This document shows, one piece after another, positions 55,284 to 64,000 of a stretch of 64,000 nucleotides of DNA (its first letter is position 1; every line of letters starts with the position of its first letter). The stretch is from Martelella sp. NC20 (GTDB taxonomy: Bacteria; Pseudomonadota; Alphaproteobacteria; Rhizobiales; Rhizobiaceae), in contig NZ_CP054861.1 of the NCBI RefSeq assembly GCF_013459645.1, forward strand, positions 3,212,001 to 3,276,000, in the 5' to 3' direction. The notes under the pieces were generated by a model. The model was not told where the DNA came from and ran no database searches. It saw nothing but the letters and a program-made list of their open reading frames with translations. The translations under genes and the position numbers were made by a program.

Positions 55284-55985
55284 ATGAGCGATCTCGTTCC
55301 GGCGGCAGAGCTTGCGGCCCGCAATACGGCGCATTTCCCCAATGAGGATGCGACCTATCGCACGGCGCGCAACGCCTTGCTGATCAGGAAAATCGAATTG
55401 CGGCGGCAGATCGAGGAAACGGCCGCATTGCGCCGGGCATTGCCGCCCGGCGGCGAGGTGCCGCGCGATTATGTTTTCGCCGGTCTGGCTGGCCCGGTGA
55501 CGCTCTCGGAGCTTTTCGGCGACAAGGATACGCTGGTGATCTACAGCTTCATGTATGGGCCGCAGCGCAAGGCGCCATGCCCGATGTGCACGTCGATGGT
55601 CGGCACCTGGGAAGGCAAGATCGAGGATATCCGTCAGCGCGTGGCCGTGGCGGTCACGGCCCGTTCGCCGATCGAGCGGCTTGAACAGTGGAAACGCGAC
55701 CGCGGCTGGAGGCAGATCCCGTTCTATTCCGACACGGACGGAGATTTTACCCGCGACTATGTCAGTGCAGAGGATGCGGATATGCCGGGCTATACGGTGT
55801 TCACCCGCCGCGACGGCAGGATCCGCCATTTCTGGAGCGAGGAAATCGGCTTCGATATGTCCGACCCCGGTCAGGATCCGCGCGGCGCGGTTCAGCAGGA
55901 CACGCTCTGGCTGCTGCTCGATACCACGCCCGAGGGCAGGGGCGGCGACTGGTATCCGAGCCTGTCCTATGACGGCGGGAACTGA
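55284..55985 (+). CDS. DUF899 (thioredoxin-like) family protein
   Basis: A 233-residue protein of the DUF899 family, which has a thioredoxin-like fold. The active-site-like pair is in KAPCPMCTSMVGTWEG; the N-terminus (NTAHFPNEDATYRTARNALL) and YSDTDGDFTRDYVSAED are family blocks. Function is unknown; such proteins are often next to ArsR or TetR regulators and are presumed to be in detoxification. The ATG at 55284 follows GGAGGAG. Its promoter is buried in a long palindrome. Confidence 0.86.
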   Translation: MSDLVPAAELAARNTAHFPNEDATYRTARNALLIRKIELRRQIEETAALRRALPPGGEVPRDYVFAGLAGPVTLSELFGDKDTLVIYSFMYGPQRKAPCPMCTSMVGTWEGKIEDIRQRVAVAVTARSPIERLEQWKRDRGWRQIPFYSDTDGDFTRDYVSAEDADMPGYTVFTRRDGRIRHFWSEEIGFDMSDPGQDPRGAVQQDTLWLLLDTTPEGRGGDWYPSLSYDGGN

Positions 55986-55999
55986 ACCCGGCCAAGAAA

Positions 56000-56022
56000 A
56001 AGGGCGCCGCAAGGGCGCCCTT
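56000..56022 (+). terminator. Terminator hairpin, left copy flanking a family B element
   Basis: A 23-base hairpin (GGGCGCC...GGCGCCC with AAG/CTT ends), identical to 56221-56243. It follows the DUF899 gene. Confidence 0.75.
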
Positions 56023-56220
56023 CAGTTTGTTGACAAACATCGTGCGCCATCACGGCGTTGCCTCGCTTTCTGCCGTCATCCCGGCCTTGAGCCGGGATCC
56101 AGCAAGCGCAAGTCATTGCGCGCAAAGACTCTTTTCTGAACTTCACCACAAGCGGCCCTGGATGCCGGCTCAAGGCCGGCATGACGGAGGAGTCGGAAAA
56201 GGGACTTTGTCAGCAGTCTG
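56023..56220. repeat. Complete family B palindromic element
   Basis: 198 bp from CAGTTTGTTGACAAA to TTTGTCAGCAGTCTG; the ends are inverted repeats with two or three changes. Inside are GTCATCCCGGCCTTGAGCCG and GATGCCGGCTCAAGGCCGGC. It is flanked on both sides, without any extra base, by identical 23-bp hairpins, making it the best preserved copy in the window. Confidence 0.85.
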
Positions 56221-56243
56221 AAGGGCGCCGCAAGGGCGCCCTT
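56221..56243 (-). terminator. Terminator hairpin, right copy flanking a family B element
   Basis: Identical to 56000-56022; it serves the convergent transporter gene. Confidence 0.75.
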
Positions 56244-56263
56244 GTTTGCGTCTCGTCGCGACC

Positions 56264-57514
56264 TCAGATTTCCGGGTTGTGAGGCTGGAAAAGCTTGCCC
56301 TTCTCGGCGATCAGCGTGAAGCCGAGCGCGATTGCGGCAAAGACGAAGAAGCCCGCGATCATCGGCGTGGTGGTGCCGTTATAGGCAAGCCCGATCATCG
56401 CCCCGATCAGCGCTGAAAACGCCGTGCTGGAGAAACCGAGGATCGACGAGGCGGAGCCCGCCACATGGCCGAGCGGCTCCATCGCCAGCGCATTGAAGTT
56501 GGGCGCGATCCAGCCGAACTGGAACCAGGCCACCATGAACAGGCCATAAAACAGCCAGAACGGCATGACGCCGCCATACATCAGGTCGATCAGCAGCCAC
56601 AGCCCATTGGTAACCGTGAAGCCGATCATGGCGCCATGGGACAACCTGCGCATGCCGACCTTCCCGACGATGCGGGAATTGACCAGCGATGAGATCGCCA
56701 TCACGATGCCGATGCCGGCAAAGGCTACCGGAAACAGCGTGCCGAGACCGTAGATTTCGACATAGACCTGCTGCGCCGAATTCACGAAGCCGAAAATACA
56801 GGCCATGATGAAGGTGGTGCCGAGCGTGTAGAACAGCGCGACGCGGTTGGTCAGCACGGTCCTGGCGCTGCGGGCAATCGCCTTCGGCGTCAGTTCCACC
56901 ACGTCTTCCGGGTGCTGCGTTTCCGGAAGGCGGAAGGTGACCCAGAGGAAGTTTCCGAGGGCGGCAAGCGCCAGGAACACGAACACCAGGTGCCAGTCGC
57001 CGAACAGCATGATCGTCTGGCCGATCGAGGGCGCGATGATCGGGATGATCATGAATACCATCATGATCAGCGACATGATCTCGGCCATCGCGCGGCCGCC
57101 ATGCAGGTCGCGAACAACCGCCACGGAAATCACCCGGGTGGCCGCGGCCCCGAGGCCCTGGAAGAAACGCACCAGCAGCATCAGCGTGAAGCTCGGCACG
57201 AAGGCACAGAGCACGGCGCCGATGAAATAGATCACCAGTCCGACGAGCAGCGGCTTCTTGCGCCCGAAGCGGTCGGCGATCGGCCCATAGGCAAGCTGGG
57301 CGATGCCGAAGCCGAGAACATAGGAGGTGATGATGAACTGGTGTTCGTTATCGGAGGTGGCGCCGAGGCTGGCGCCGATCTCTTTCAATCCGGGCAGCAT
57401 GATGTCGATGGCGAGCGCATTGAGCGCCATCAGCCCCGCCATCATGGCAACCAGTTCCCACTTTCCGGGAGCCTTGCGGGCAATCGCCGCCGGTGTCTGT
57501 AATGTTTCTGTCAC
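56264..57514 (-). CDS. Bcr/CflA-family multidrug efflux transporter (MFS)
   Basis: A 416-residue, 12-helix drug-proton antiporter of the major facilitator superfamily. Motif A reads GPIADRFGRKKPLLVGL between helices 2 and 3; ALNALAIDIMLPGLKEIG in helix 1 and FFQGLGAAATRVISVAVVRD in helix 4 are Bcr/CflA marks. Family members export bicyclomycin, chloramphenicol or sulfonamide-type compounds; the specificity here is unknown. The start is GTG at 57514 with AGGA upstream; no ATG fits the first helix. Confidence 0.9.
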   Translation of the reverse strand: MTETLQTPAAIARKAPGKWELVAMMAGLMALNALAIDIMLPGLKEIGASLGATSDNEHQFIITSYVLGFGIAQLAYGPIADRFGRKKPLLVGLVIYFIGAVLCAFVPSFTLMLLVRFFQGLGAAATRVISVAVVRDLHGGRAMAEIMSLIMMVFMIIPIIAPSIGQTIMLFGDWHLVFVFLALAALGNFLWVTFRLPETQHPEDVVELTPKAIARSARTVLTNRVALFYTLGTTFIMACIFGFVNSAQQVYVEIYGLGTLFPVAFAGIGIVMAISSLVNSRIVGKVGMRRLSHGAMIGFTVTNGLWLLIDLMYGGVMPFWLFYGLFMVAWFQFGWIAPNFNALAMEPLGHVAGSASSILGFSSTAFSALIGAMIGLAYNGTTTPMIAGFFVFAAIALGFTLIAEKGKLFQPHNPEI

Positions 57515-57535
57515 AACAATCAATCCTGAAAGCAA

Positions 57536-57561
57536 AAGAAGGCGCCGCAGATGCGGCGCCC
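57536..57561 (-). terminator. Hairpin upstream of the transporter gene, downstream of grxD
   Basis: GGCGCCGC-AGAT-GCGGCGCC, a perfect 8-bp stem, followed on the minus strand by TTCTTTTG. It probably ends transcription coming from grxD. The stretch 57562-57650 holds nothing else recognised. Confidence 0.65.
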
Positions 57562-57650
57562 GGTCAATTCGGTGAGGTCACAAAAGCAGGCGCACTCAAA
57601 AGCGCGCCCGCGAATGGCAAGATTTGCCGGGATGCGCAGATTCAATACGT

Positions 57651-57795
57651 TAGAGCGTCCTTTGTGCGTCCGACGGGACGCACGGCGCTCCAGAGCATCG
57701 GACGATTGGTTGGCATCGCCCGATGCTCCAGATTCCTTATCTTGACGCGTCGGGTTAGCGAAAAACCGGATCCCGGTTTTCCGCCCGACACTCTA
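57651..57795 (-). repeat. Family A palindromic repeat, inverted copy
   Basis: Read on the minus strand it starts TAGAGTGTCGGGCGGAAAAC at the grxD stop codon, continues with CGGTTTTTCGCTAACCCGAC, and then has the GAGCATCGGGCGATG hairpin seen at 10924 and 21293. Another 60 bases (57651-57710) add a second palindromic part (GCGTCCGACGGGACGC) and end with TAGAGC. Confidence 0.8.
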
Positions 57796-58128
57796 GGCCG
57801 CGCCGCGAACTTCCACGCCCCTGGTCGACAGATGGTCCTGAAGCTCGCCGGCCTGGAACATTTCGCGCACGATATCGCAGCCGCCGAGGAACTCGCCCTT
57901 GACGTAAAGCTGCGGGATCGTCGGCCAGTTGGAAAAATCCTTGATGCCCTGGCGCAGGTCGCCATCGGCAAGCACGTTGACGCCTTTGTAATCGACGCCG
58001 AGATAGTCGAGAATCTGGACGACCTGTCCGGAGAAGCCACACTGGGGAAATTGCGGGGTCCCCTTCATGAACAGCACAACATCATTGCTGTCGACTTCAC
58101 TCTTGATGGCAGTCTGAATGTCACTCAT
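57793..58128 (-). CDS. grxD: Monothiol glutaredoxin, Grx4 type
   Basis: A 111-residue CGFS glutaredoxin that carries a 2Fe-2S cluster and passes it on or senses iron. The active Cys is Cys30 in [36 protein letters not shown] and the C-terminal region are family marks. The ATG at 58128 follows AAAGGAT. The bolA gene lies just upstream on the same strand, matching the known Grx4-BolA heterodimer. The TAG stop is the first three bases of a family A repeat. Confidence 0.96.
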   Translation of the reverse strand: MSDIQTAIKSEVDSNDVVLFMKGTPQFPQCGFSGQVVQILDYLGVDYKGVNVLADGDLRQGIKDFSNWPTIPQLYVKGEFLGGCDIVREMFQAGELQDHLSTRGVEVRGAA

Positions 58129-58257
58129 GTGCAATCCTTTCACATACGGGTTCAAGGTCCGTAGCTATTATTTGCTTTCAGCATATAATCGATCGATTGA
58201 CATTCGCCAACCCCGTGCGGCGATGAATTGACCGAAAGCCGAATGGGGCCCGCTTGG

Positions 58258-58491
58258 CTATTGGGGAGCGGAGGTCTGCAGCGCCAAGGCATGCAGGACG
58301 CCGCCCATATTGCCCTTCAAGGCGTCATAGACCATCTGGTGCTGCTGCACCCGGGTCTTGCCCCTGAAGCTTTCCGATACCACTTCGGCCGCGAAATGGT
58401 CGCCGTCGCCTGCCAGATCCCGGATCGTGACGCTGGCATCGGGAAGGGCGGCCTTGATCATGTCTTCGATTTCGCCCGCGCTCATCGCCAT
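58258..58491 (-). CDS. BolA-family protein
   Basis: A 77-residue BolA/IbaG-type protein that partners a CGFS glutaredoxin around a shared 2Fe-2S cluster. It shows MSAGEIEDMIKAALPDASVTIRDLAGDGDHF, then FRGKTRVQQHQMVYDALKG with the conserved His. The start ATG is 58491, with another ATG two codons later. It lies between purL and grxD on the same strand, a standard alphaproteobacterial order. Confidence 0.94.
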   Translation of the reverse strand: MAMSAGEIEDMIKAALPDASVTIRDLAGDGDHFAAEVVSESFRGKTRVQQHQMVYDALKGNMGGVLHALALQTSAPQ

Positions 58492-58536
58492 GGTGAATGC
58501 TCCTCGATGGATGTCGTTCTTATGCCGGCTGCCATC

Positions 58537-60771
58537 TTATGCCGACTGGTTGTCGCCGCCTGATGCGGCCATGAAGCGAGGGAACCACATTTCATGGGCG
58601 GTGCGCAACTCCTCGACGGGCGTGGAAACAAGTTCGTCGATCACCAGCGCATCGCCGTTCACGATCCCGAGCCTGCGGAAGGCAATCGCGCTGCCTTCCG
58701 CCGAGGCGCAGACGAAATTGCCGTATTGCGCCGGCACGGTTATGACATAGCGCGCCTGATCCTCGCCGAAGAGCAGGGCGTGGGCGGGACCGCGCGCCTG
58801 GGCGATGCTGATTTCCATGCCCTTGCCGGCGGCCATGCACATTTCCGCAAGGGTGACCGCAAGGCCGCCCGCCGAAATATCGTGGCAGGCGGTGACCTGC
58901 CCGTTATTGATCGCCGAGCGCACGAAATCGCCGGTGCGGCGTTCAAGCTGGAGGTCGACCGTGGGCGCCGGGCCGTCGATCAGGCCAAGCACATCGCGCA
59001 TATAGGTCGATGCGCCGAGATGCTCGCCGTCATTGCCGATCAGTATGACATGGTCGCCCTCGGCAAACGAGCCGATCCGCGCCATCTTGCGCCAGTCGGC
59101 GAGAAGTCCCACGCCGCCGATCGTCGGCGTCGGCAGGATCGCCTCGCCATTGGTCTCGTTGTAGAGCGAGACATTGCCCGAGACGATCGGGAAATCGAGT
59201 ACGCGGCAGGCCTCGCCGATACCCTCGATCGCCTTGACCAACTGGCCCATGATCTCGGGCTTCTCGGGATTGCCGAAATTGAGGTTGTCGGTCGACGCCA
59301 GCGGTTCCGCGCCGGTCGCGGTGATATTGCGCCAGCACTCGGCAACGGCCTGCTTGCCGCCCTCGAACGGATCGGCCTCGACATAATGCGGGGTCACGTC
59401 GCAGGAAAACGCCAGCGCCTTGGTCGGATGGCCGTCGACGCGGATGACGCCGGCATCGCCGCCCGGAAGCTGCAGCGAATTGCCCTGGATCAGCGTGTCA
59501 TACTGCTCATAGACCCAGCGCCGGCTCGACTGGTTCGGTCCGCCGATGATCTTCAAAAGCGCTTCGTTGTAATCGGCGGGCGCCTCGACCAGGTGGGCGG
59601 GCAGCGTGCCGCGGGTATCGGGTTCGCGCCACGGGCGGTCATATTCCGGCGCCTGGTCGCCGAGATCCTTGATCGGCAGGTTGGCGACTTCCTCGTTATT
59701 GTGCAGCACGCGGAAACGCAGGTCGTCCGTGGTCTTGCCGACGATCGCGAAATCGAGACCCCATTTGCGGAAGATCGCCTCGGCGACCTCTTCCTTTTCG
59801 GGATCGAGCACCATCAGCATGCGCTCCTGGCTTTCCGAGAGCATCATCTCGTAGGCCGTCATGTTTTCCTCGCGCACCGGCACGCGGTTGAGGTCGAGTT
59901 CGATGCCGAGATTGCCCTTGGCGCCCATCTCGACGGCCGAGCAGGTGAGGCCGGCAGCGCCCATGTCCTGGATCGCGATCACCGCGCCGGTCTTCATCAG
60001 TTCCATGCAGGCTTCGAGCAGGCATTTCTCGGTGAAGGGGTCGCCGACCTGCACGGTCGGGCGTTTCTCCTCGATGTCCGCGTCGAATTCGGCCGATGCC
60101 ATGGTCGCGCCGCCGACGCCGTCGCGGCCGGTCTTGGCGCCGAGATAGACGACCGGCAGGCCGATGCCCTTGGCCTCGGAATAGAAGATCGCGTCGGTGC
60201 GGGCGATGCCGGCCGCAAACGCGTTGACGAGATTGTTGCCGTTGTAGCGGGCATCGAATTCGACCTCGCCGCCGACGGTCGGAACGCCGAAGGAATTGCC
60301 GTAGCCGCCGACGCCGGCCACCACGCCGGAGACGAGGTGGCGCGTTTTCGGATGGTCCGGCGCGCCGAAGCGCAGCGCGTTCATGGCGGCAACGGGACGC
60401 GCGCCCATGGTGAAGATGTCGCGCAGAATGCCGCCGACGCCGGTCGCGGCCCCCTGATAGGGCTCGATATAGGACGGGTGGTTGTGGCTCTCCATCTTGA
60501 AGACGACGCAGTCGCCGTCATCGATATCGACCACGCCGGCATTCTCGCCCGGACCCTGGATGACCCGGCGGCCGGTGGTCGGCAGCGTCCGGAGCCAGCG
60601 CTTGGAGGACTTGTAGGAGCAGTGCTCGTTCCACATCGCCGAAAAGATGCCGAGTTCGGTGTAGCTCGGCTCGCGGCCGATCAGCGACAATATCCGCTCG
60701 TATTCATCCGGCTTCAGCCCGTGGGCGGCGATCAGTTCGGGGGTGATGACCTGGCTGTTCGAAAGGGTCAT
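58537..60771 (-). CDS. purL: Phosphoribosylformylglycinamidine synthase subunit PurL
   Basis: The synthetase subunit that makes FGAM in purine synthesis with glutamine-derived ammonia. It is 744 residues, the small PurL form that needs separate PurS and PurQ (not in this window). Marks: [55 protein letters not shown] and [16 protein letters not shown]. The ATG at 60771 gives [20 protein letters not shown]; the frame stays open far upstream, but that is trkH sequence read in another phase. Followed by bolA and grxD. Confidence 0.97.
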   Translation of the reverse strand: MTLSNSQVITPELIAAHGLKPDEYERILSLIGREPSYTELGIFSAMWNEHCSYKSSKRWLRTLPTTGRRVIQGPGENAGVVDIDDGDCVVFKMESHNHPSYIEPYQGAATGVGGILRDIFTMGARPVAAMNALRFGAPDHPKTRHLVSGVVAGVGGYGNSFGVPTVGGEVEFDARYNGNNLVNAFAAGIARTDAIFYSEAKGIGLPVVYLGAKTGRDGVGGATMASAEFDADIEEKRPTVQVGDPFTEKCLLEACMELMKTGAVIAIQDMGAAGLTCSAVEMGAKGNLGIELDLNRVPVREENMTAYEMMLSESQERMLMVLDPEKEEVAEAIFRKWGLDFAIVGKTTDDLRFRVLHNNEEVANLPIKDLGDQAPEYDRPWREPDTRGTLPAHLVEAPADYNEALLKIIGGPNQSSRRWVYEQYDTLIQGNSLQLPGGDAGVIRVDGHPTKALAFSCDVTPHYVEADPFEGGKQAVAECWRNITATGAEPLASTDNLNFGNPEKPEIMGQLVKAIEGIGEACRVLDFPIVSGNVSLYNETNGEAILPTPTIGGVGLLADWRKMARIGSFAEGDHVILIGNDGEHLGASTYMRDVLGLIDGPAPTVDLQLERRTGDFVRSAINNGQVTACHDISAGGLAVTLAEMCMAAGKGMEISIAQARGPAHALLFGEDQARYVITVPAQYGNFVCASAEGSAIAFRRLGIVNGDALVIDELVSTPVEELRTAHEMWFPRFMAASGGDNQSA

Positions 60772-60878
60772 GAGACGTGAGCATCCCGCTTTGGTTTTCA
60801 GATGGTCTTCGCGTTCCATAAACGATGTTGCAACGCGAGGCGACATGGTTTTTCGGTTTTTCCAGTCCGGCCGGAGCG

Positions 60879-62333
60879 TCAGCCGCGCCAGTACATCGGC
60901 ATCAGCACGACAACGACGGTCAGGATTTCGAGACGGCCGAGCAGCATCATGATCGACAACAGGCAAAGCTCGGGATCGGCAAGGGTCGAGAAATTGCCCG
61001 CCGGCCCGATGATATCGCCAAGGCCCGGGCCGACATTGGAGAGCGCGGTCAGCACGGCGGTGGTCGAGGTGATCAGGTCGTAGCCGAGCAGCGACATGCC
61101 GAGGCTGCCGAAGGCCCAGAGCAGGATATAGGCGGTGAAGAACATCGAAACGGCGCGCTGGGTTTCCGAATCGACGCTGAGCCGGCCGTAGCGAACCGAA
61201 TAGACCGCGTTCGGATAGATCAGCTTCTTCATGCCGGTGCGCAGCATGTTGAACAGAATCAGAAAGCGGTAGGATTTTATTCCTCCCGCCGTCGACCCCG
61301 AGCAGCCGCCCATGAAGGTGAGGAAGAACGCCAGCACCACCGCGAACGTGCCCCATTGCGAATAATCGGTGCTGGCGTAACCCGTGGTCGACAGGATCGA
61401 CGACACGTTGAAGAAGGACTGGGTCAGCGCCGTGACGAAGTCCATCTGGTCATTGAGGCTGATATAAAGCGCGAGCAGGAACACCGCGACAAACAGATAG
61501 CCGAGGAACAGCATGATCTGCGGATCGCGCAGCGAATCGAGCCTGCCGCGCACGACGAACAGGATCAGGATCGAAAACGGCAGGCTGCACAGCGTCATGA
61601 AAAAGCCCGCGACCCACAGCAGGGCAGGGCTGTCGAAATAACCGAATGAGGCGTCGTGGGTGGAAAAGCCGCCGGTCGCCACCGTCGTCAGGGCATGGTT
61701 GAACGCATCGAATTGCGACATGCCGGCAAGACCGTAGCAGATCGCGCAAAGCAGGGTGATGCCGAGATAGATCGCCAGAAACGCCCGGGTGAAGCTCGCC
61801 ATCCGGGCAAAGGGCTTGTCGCCGGTATCCGATGATTCCATCTTGAAGAAGGCCATGCCGCCGATGCGGAGGAACGGCAGGATGAACAGGCCGAGCGCGA
61901 CGATGCCGATGCCGCCCATCCACTGCAGCAGGGAGCGCCACAGAAGCAGGCCGGGGGCGGTGTGGTCGAGCCCCGTCAACACCGTCGAACCGGTCGTGGT
62001 GATCGCCGACACCGATTCGAACAGCGACTGCGCGAAGGTCAGTTCGCCGCTCGCCAGATAGATCGGGATCGCGCCGATAAGGGCGAAAGTCATCCACAAC
62101 AGGTTGACCAGGAAGAAGCCGAGTCGCCGGCTGAAGGCTGGCGGATTGCCGCGCATGGCAACCGCGGTGACCGCGCTCACGCCGCCGACCATGAAGCCGC
62201 AAAGGGCGAAAACCTGCCAGTCGGCATTCGCGTAATAGAGGTCTACCATGGCCGGAACGAACATCGCGGCTGCGAGATAAATGCCGCAAATCGCCGCGAT
62301 ATAGAAGGCAGACCGCAGAAGCGTGGCGTTCAA
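60879..62333 (-). CDS. trkH: TrkH-family potassium uptake protein
   Basis: The membrane subunit of the Trk/Ktr potassium transporter. It has 484 residues with about ten membrane helices. P-loop filter regions are visible at [44 protein letters not shown] and [17 protein letters not shown]. The regulatory NAD-binding TrkA is not in the window. Divergent from ilvA with 103 bases between; 107 bases before purL on the same strand. Confidence 0.93.
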   Translation of the reverse strand: MNATLLRSAFYIAAICGIYLAAAMFVPAMVDLYYANADWQVFALCGFMVGGVSAVTAVAMRGNPPAFSRRLGFFLVNLLWMTFALIGAIPIYLASGELTFAQSLFESVSAITTTGSTVLTGLDHTAPGLLLWRSLLQWMGGIGIVALGLFILPFLRIGGMAFFKMESSDTGDKPFARMASFTRAFLAIYLGITLLCAICYGLAGMSQFDAFNHALTTVATGGFSTHDASFGYFDSPALLWVAGFFMTLCSLPFSILILFVVRGRLDSLRDPQIMLFLGYLFVAVFLLALYISLNDQMDFVTALTQSFFNVSSILSTTGYASTDYSQWGTFAVVLAFFLTFMGGCSGSTAGGIKSYRFLILFNMLRTGMKKLIYPNAVYSVRYGRLSVDSETQRAVSMFFTAYILLWAFGSLGMSLLGYDLITSTTAVLTALSNVGPGLGDIIGPAGNFSTLADPELCLLSIMMLLGRLEILTVVVVLMPMYWRG

Positions 62334-62436
62334 GGGTCAGTTCCCTGTCATACTTTCTTGTCAGATACGGGCTTTTTCGTGACCCGGTTTGTATGCCATA
62401 GCGGTGTCGTCGGACAAACTCAATGGGAAGCAGGAA

Positions 62437-63693
62437 ATGCGCGACAACGTGATAGCGGCCAAAACCGCGCTCAGAGATCTTTTCGATGCGACGCCGTTGC
62501 AGCGCAACGCGCATCTGAGCGCGAAGTTCGACGCGGATATCTATCTGAAACGCGAGGACCTGTCGCCGGTGCGCTCCTACAAGCTGCGCGGCGCCTTTAA
62601 TTTCATGCGCAAGCGCATGGGCGAGGCCGGGGGCGGGGCCTCGAAAGTGTTCGTCTGCGCGTCAGCCGGCAATCACGCCCAGGGCTTTGCCTTCTGCTGC
62701 CGGCATTTCGGCGTCGAGGGCGTGGTCTTCATGCCGGTCACGACGCCGCAGCAGAAGATCGACAAGACCCGGACTTTCGGCGAAGGCTTCATCCGCATCG
62801 AACTGGTCGGCGATATTTTCGATGTCTGCTATTCGGCCGCCCGCAAATTTGCGGCAGATAATGACGGCATCATGGTGCCGCCGTTCGACGATCCCGATAT
62901 CATCGAGGGGCAGGCAACGGTTGCGAGCGAGATCGAGGATGCCTGGCCGGAACGGGACGGGTTGCCCGATCTGATCGTGATGCCGGTCGGCGGCGGCGGG
63001 CTGTCGGCAGGAATAACAAGCTATTTCGGCGATCGCCTGCCGGACGAGGCCTATCTGTTTGCCGAGCCGGAGGGCGCGCCGAGCCTGAAACGCTCGCTTG
63101 CCGACGGCGAGATCGTGACGCTCGCCGATGTCGACAATTTTGTGGACGGGGCTGCGGTCGGCCGCATCGGCGACGCCAATTTCGAAGCGCTCAAAAGGTT
63201 TTCGCCGGATCAGGTGATGGCGGTGCCGGAAAACGCGCTGTGCGTCACCATGACGGAGATGCTGAATGTCGAGGGCGTGGTGCTGGAGCCGGCGGGCGCG
63301 CTGGCGCTGACCGCGCTTGCCAGATTGCCGGCGGACAAGGTGCGCGGACGGAAGATCGTGGTTCTGGTTTCCGGCGGCAATTTCGATTTCGACCGGCTTC
63401 CCGATGTGAAGGAGCGCGCGATGCGCTATTCGGGACTGAAGAAATACCTGGTTCTGCGCCTGCCGCAGCGCCCGGGCGCGCTCAAGGATTTTCTCGCTCT
63501 TCTCGGGCCGGATGACGATATCGCGCGGTTCGAATACTTAAAGAAATCGGCGCGCAATTTCGGCTCCATCCTGATCGGCATCGAGACCTCGCGACCGGAG
63601 AACTTTCATGTCCTGTTTGAGAATTTTGCGCGAAACGGCTTGAAATATCAGGATATTACGGAAAACGAGATTCTCGCCAACCTGATCATCTGA
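62437..63693 (+). CDS. ilvA: Threonine ammonia-lyase (threonine dehydratase)
   Basis: Deaminates threonine to 2-oxobutanoate, the first step towards isoleucine. It has 418 residues: the PLP Lys49 in VRSYKLRGAFNFM, SAGNHAQGFAFCC, the glycine loop VGGGGLSAGI, and a C-terminal ACT-like regulatory part (YLVLRLPQRPGALKDFLALL and FGSILIGIETS). The single, short ACT-like region points to the IlvA1/TdcB-like class. The ATG at 62437 follows GCAGGAA and gives MRDNVIAAKTAL; an upstream in-frame start is weaker. Confidence 0.94.
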   Translation: MRDNVIAAKTALRDLFDATPLQRNAHLSAKFDADIYLKREDLSPVRSYKLRGAFNFMRKRMGEAGGGASKVFVCASAGNHAQGFAFCCRHFGVEGVVFMPVTTPQQKIDKTRTFGEGFIRIELVGDIFDVCYSAARKFAADNDGIMVPPFDDPDIIEGQATVASEIEDAWPERDGLPDLIVMPVGGGGLSAGITSYFGDRLPDEAYLFAEPEGAPSLKRSLADGEIVTLADVDNFVDGAAVGRIGDANFEALKRFSPDQVMAVPENALCVTMTEMLNVEGVVLEPAGALALTALARLPADKVRGRKIVVLVSGGNFDFDRLPDVKERAMRYSGLKKYLVLRLPQRPGALKDFLALLGPDDDIARFEYLKKSARNFGSILIGIETSRPENFHVLFENFARNGLKYQDITENEILANLII

Positions 63694-63753
63694 CGGGCAG
63701 CGCTGGCGCAGCAGTCGCCGATCGGCTAGAAAGACAAAAAAGGAGTTTCGAAG

Positions 63754-64000
63754 ATGGCATCGTTTTTTTCTCGGATTGGCTCACTGTTTTCTGGCGGCGC
63801 CAGCGGCGAGGGGCGGGAAAACGAGCAGGCGGTGAAATCGATCGTCCACGAGGATTGCATCATCTTCGCCGAGCCGGTCAAGGAAGGGGCGCAGTATCGC
63901 CTTCAGGGACGAATCGAAAAAGAGGTGAGCGACGAGACCCTGACGCGCACCTTCATCCGCGCCGACCTGTTCTCCTCGCAGGACGAGGCGATCGAGTGGA
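63754..64000 (+). CDS. HlyU-family protein, 5' part only
   Basis: The visible 82 codons encode a short hydrophobic N-terminus (MASFFSRIGSLFSGG), a polar linker, and the beginning of an HlyU domain (VHEDCIIFAEPVKEGAQYRL, QGRIEKEV, TRTFIRADLFSSQDEA). HlyU-family proteins are small regulators or cytoplasmic proteins of unclear role in rhizobia. AAGGAG lies nine bases before the ATG at 63754. The gene runs off the right edge, so its length is unknown. Confidence 0.85.
   Translation, partial: MASFFSRIGSLFSGGASGEGRENEQAVKSIVHEDCIIFAEPVKEGAQYRLQGRIEKEVSDETLTRTFIRADLFSSQDEAIEW

Noticed and set aside
58594..60780. A 728-codon plus-strand frame opposite purL.
   Set aside because: purL is unmistakable on the minus strand; the antisense frame reflects high GC at third positions.

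Overview
The window is a chromosomal segment of an alphaproteobacterium of the order Hyphomicrobiales, most likely a Rhizobiaceae-type organism (Rhizobium, Agrobacterium, Martelella or Hoeflea relatives). The basis is a high-GC, densely packed coding style, CckA, an IalB-family protein, a Growth Pole Ring (GPR)-type giant coiled-coil protein, an APH-fold ThrB, an aa3 oxidase cluster with the small ctaB-ctaG linker gene, and dispersed RIME-like intergenic palindromes. The genus cannot be fixed from the sequence alone. Nearly all of it is conserved core genome.

Layout. 1-6.3 kb: fabI (cut by the window edge), pdxH, a UPF0303 gene, a MarR regulator with a FabF-like ketosynthase that share one operator motif, an acetyltransferase, tldD and an ialB-type gene. 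6.6-13.6 kb: coxB-coxA-ctaB-small membrane gene-ctaG-coxC, two small genes and surf1, together the aa3 cytochrome oxidase and its assembly factors. 13.6-16.8 kb: mug, ispH, thrB, rnhA and a Dabb gene. 16.8-21.3 kb: a membrane protein, a peroxiredoxin, a DsbD-like periplasmic protein, yqgE and a zinc metallopeptidase. 21.4-22.8 kb: an IS110-family insertion sequence inside a palindromic repeat. 22.9-29.2 kb: a degenerate GGDEF-EAL protein, an acetyltransferase, an M16 peptidase and thrC. 29.4-36.6 kb: a lipoprotein and the 2122-residue GPR homologue. 37.1-44.1 kb: ferredoxin, folP-folB-folK, ycjF-ycjX, sixA and dksA. 44.1-48.5 kb: a FliO-like gene, cckA and an atypical pentapeptide-type membrane protein. 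48.9-64 kb: cpdB, an acetyltransferase, lrp/ald, rpsD, an inositol monophosphatase, DUF899, a Bcr/CflA transporter, grxD-bolA-purL, trkH, ilvA and the start of an HlyU-family gene.

The most striking content is non-coding. The IS110 element (about 21463-22623) has a 5' region that can be read as a complete bridge RNA. It has a 13-bp 5' hairpin, a target loop whose two guides match the two halves of the reconstructed insertion site, and a donor loop whose two guides match the two ends of the element. All four guides overlap on the same ATC core. The element sits in a rhizobial palindromic repeat, and joining its ends in a circle would create a better promoter for this RNA.

Two dispersed repeat families are also visible. 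Family A starts with TAGAGC and forms the TAG stop codon of the gene before it at four loci (ctaG, the zinc peptidase, grxD, sixA), with a degenerate fifth copy at the peroxiredoxin gene. Family B (ends CAGTTTGTTGACAAA / TTTGTCAGCAGTCTG) is flanked at two or three loci by duplicated terminator-like hairpins whose sequence differs between loci. No rRNA, tRNA, CRISPR array or prophage was recognised.
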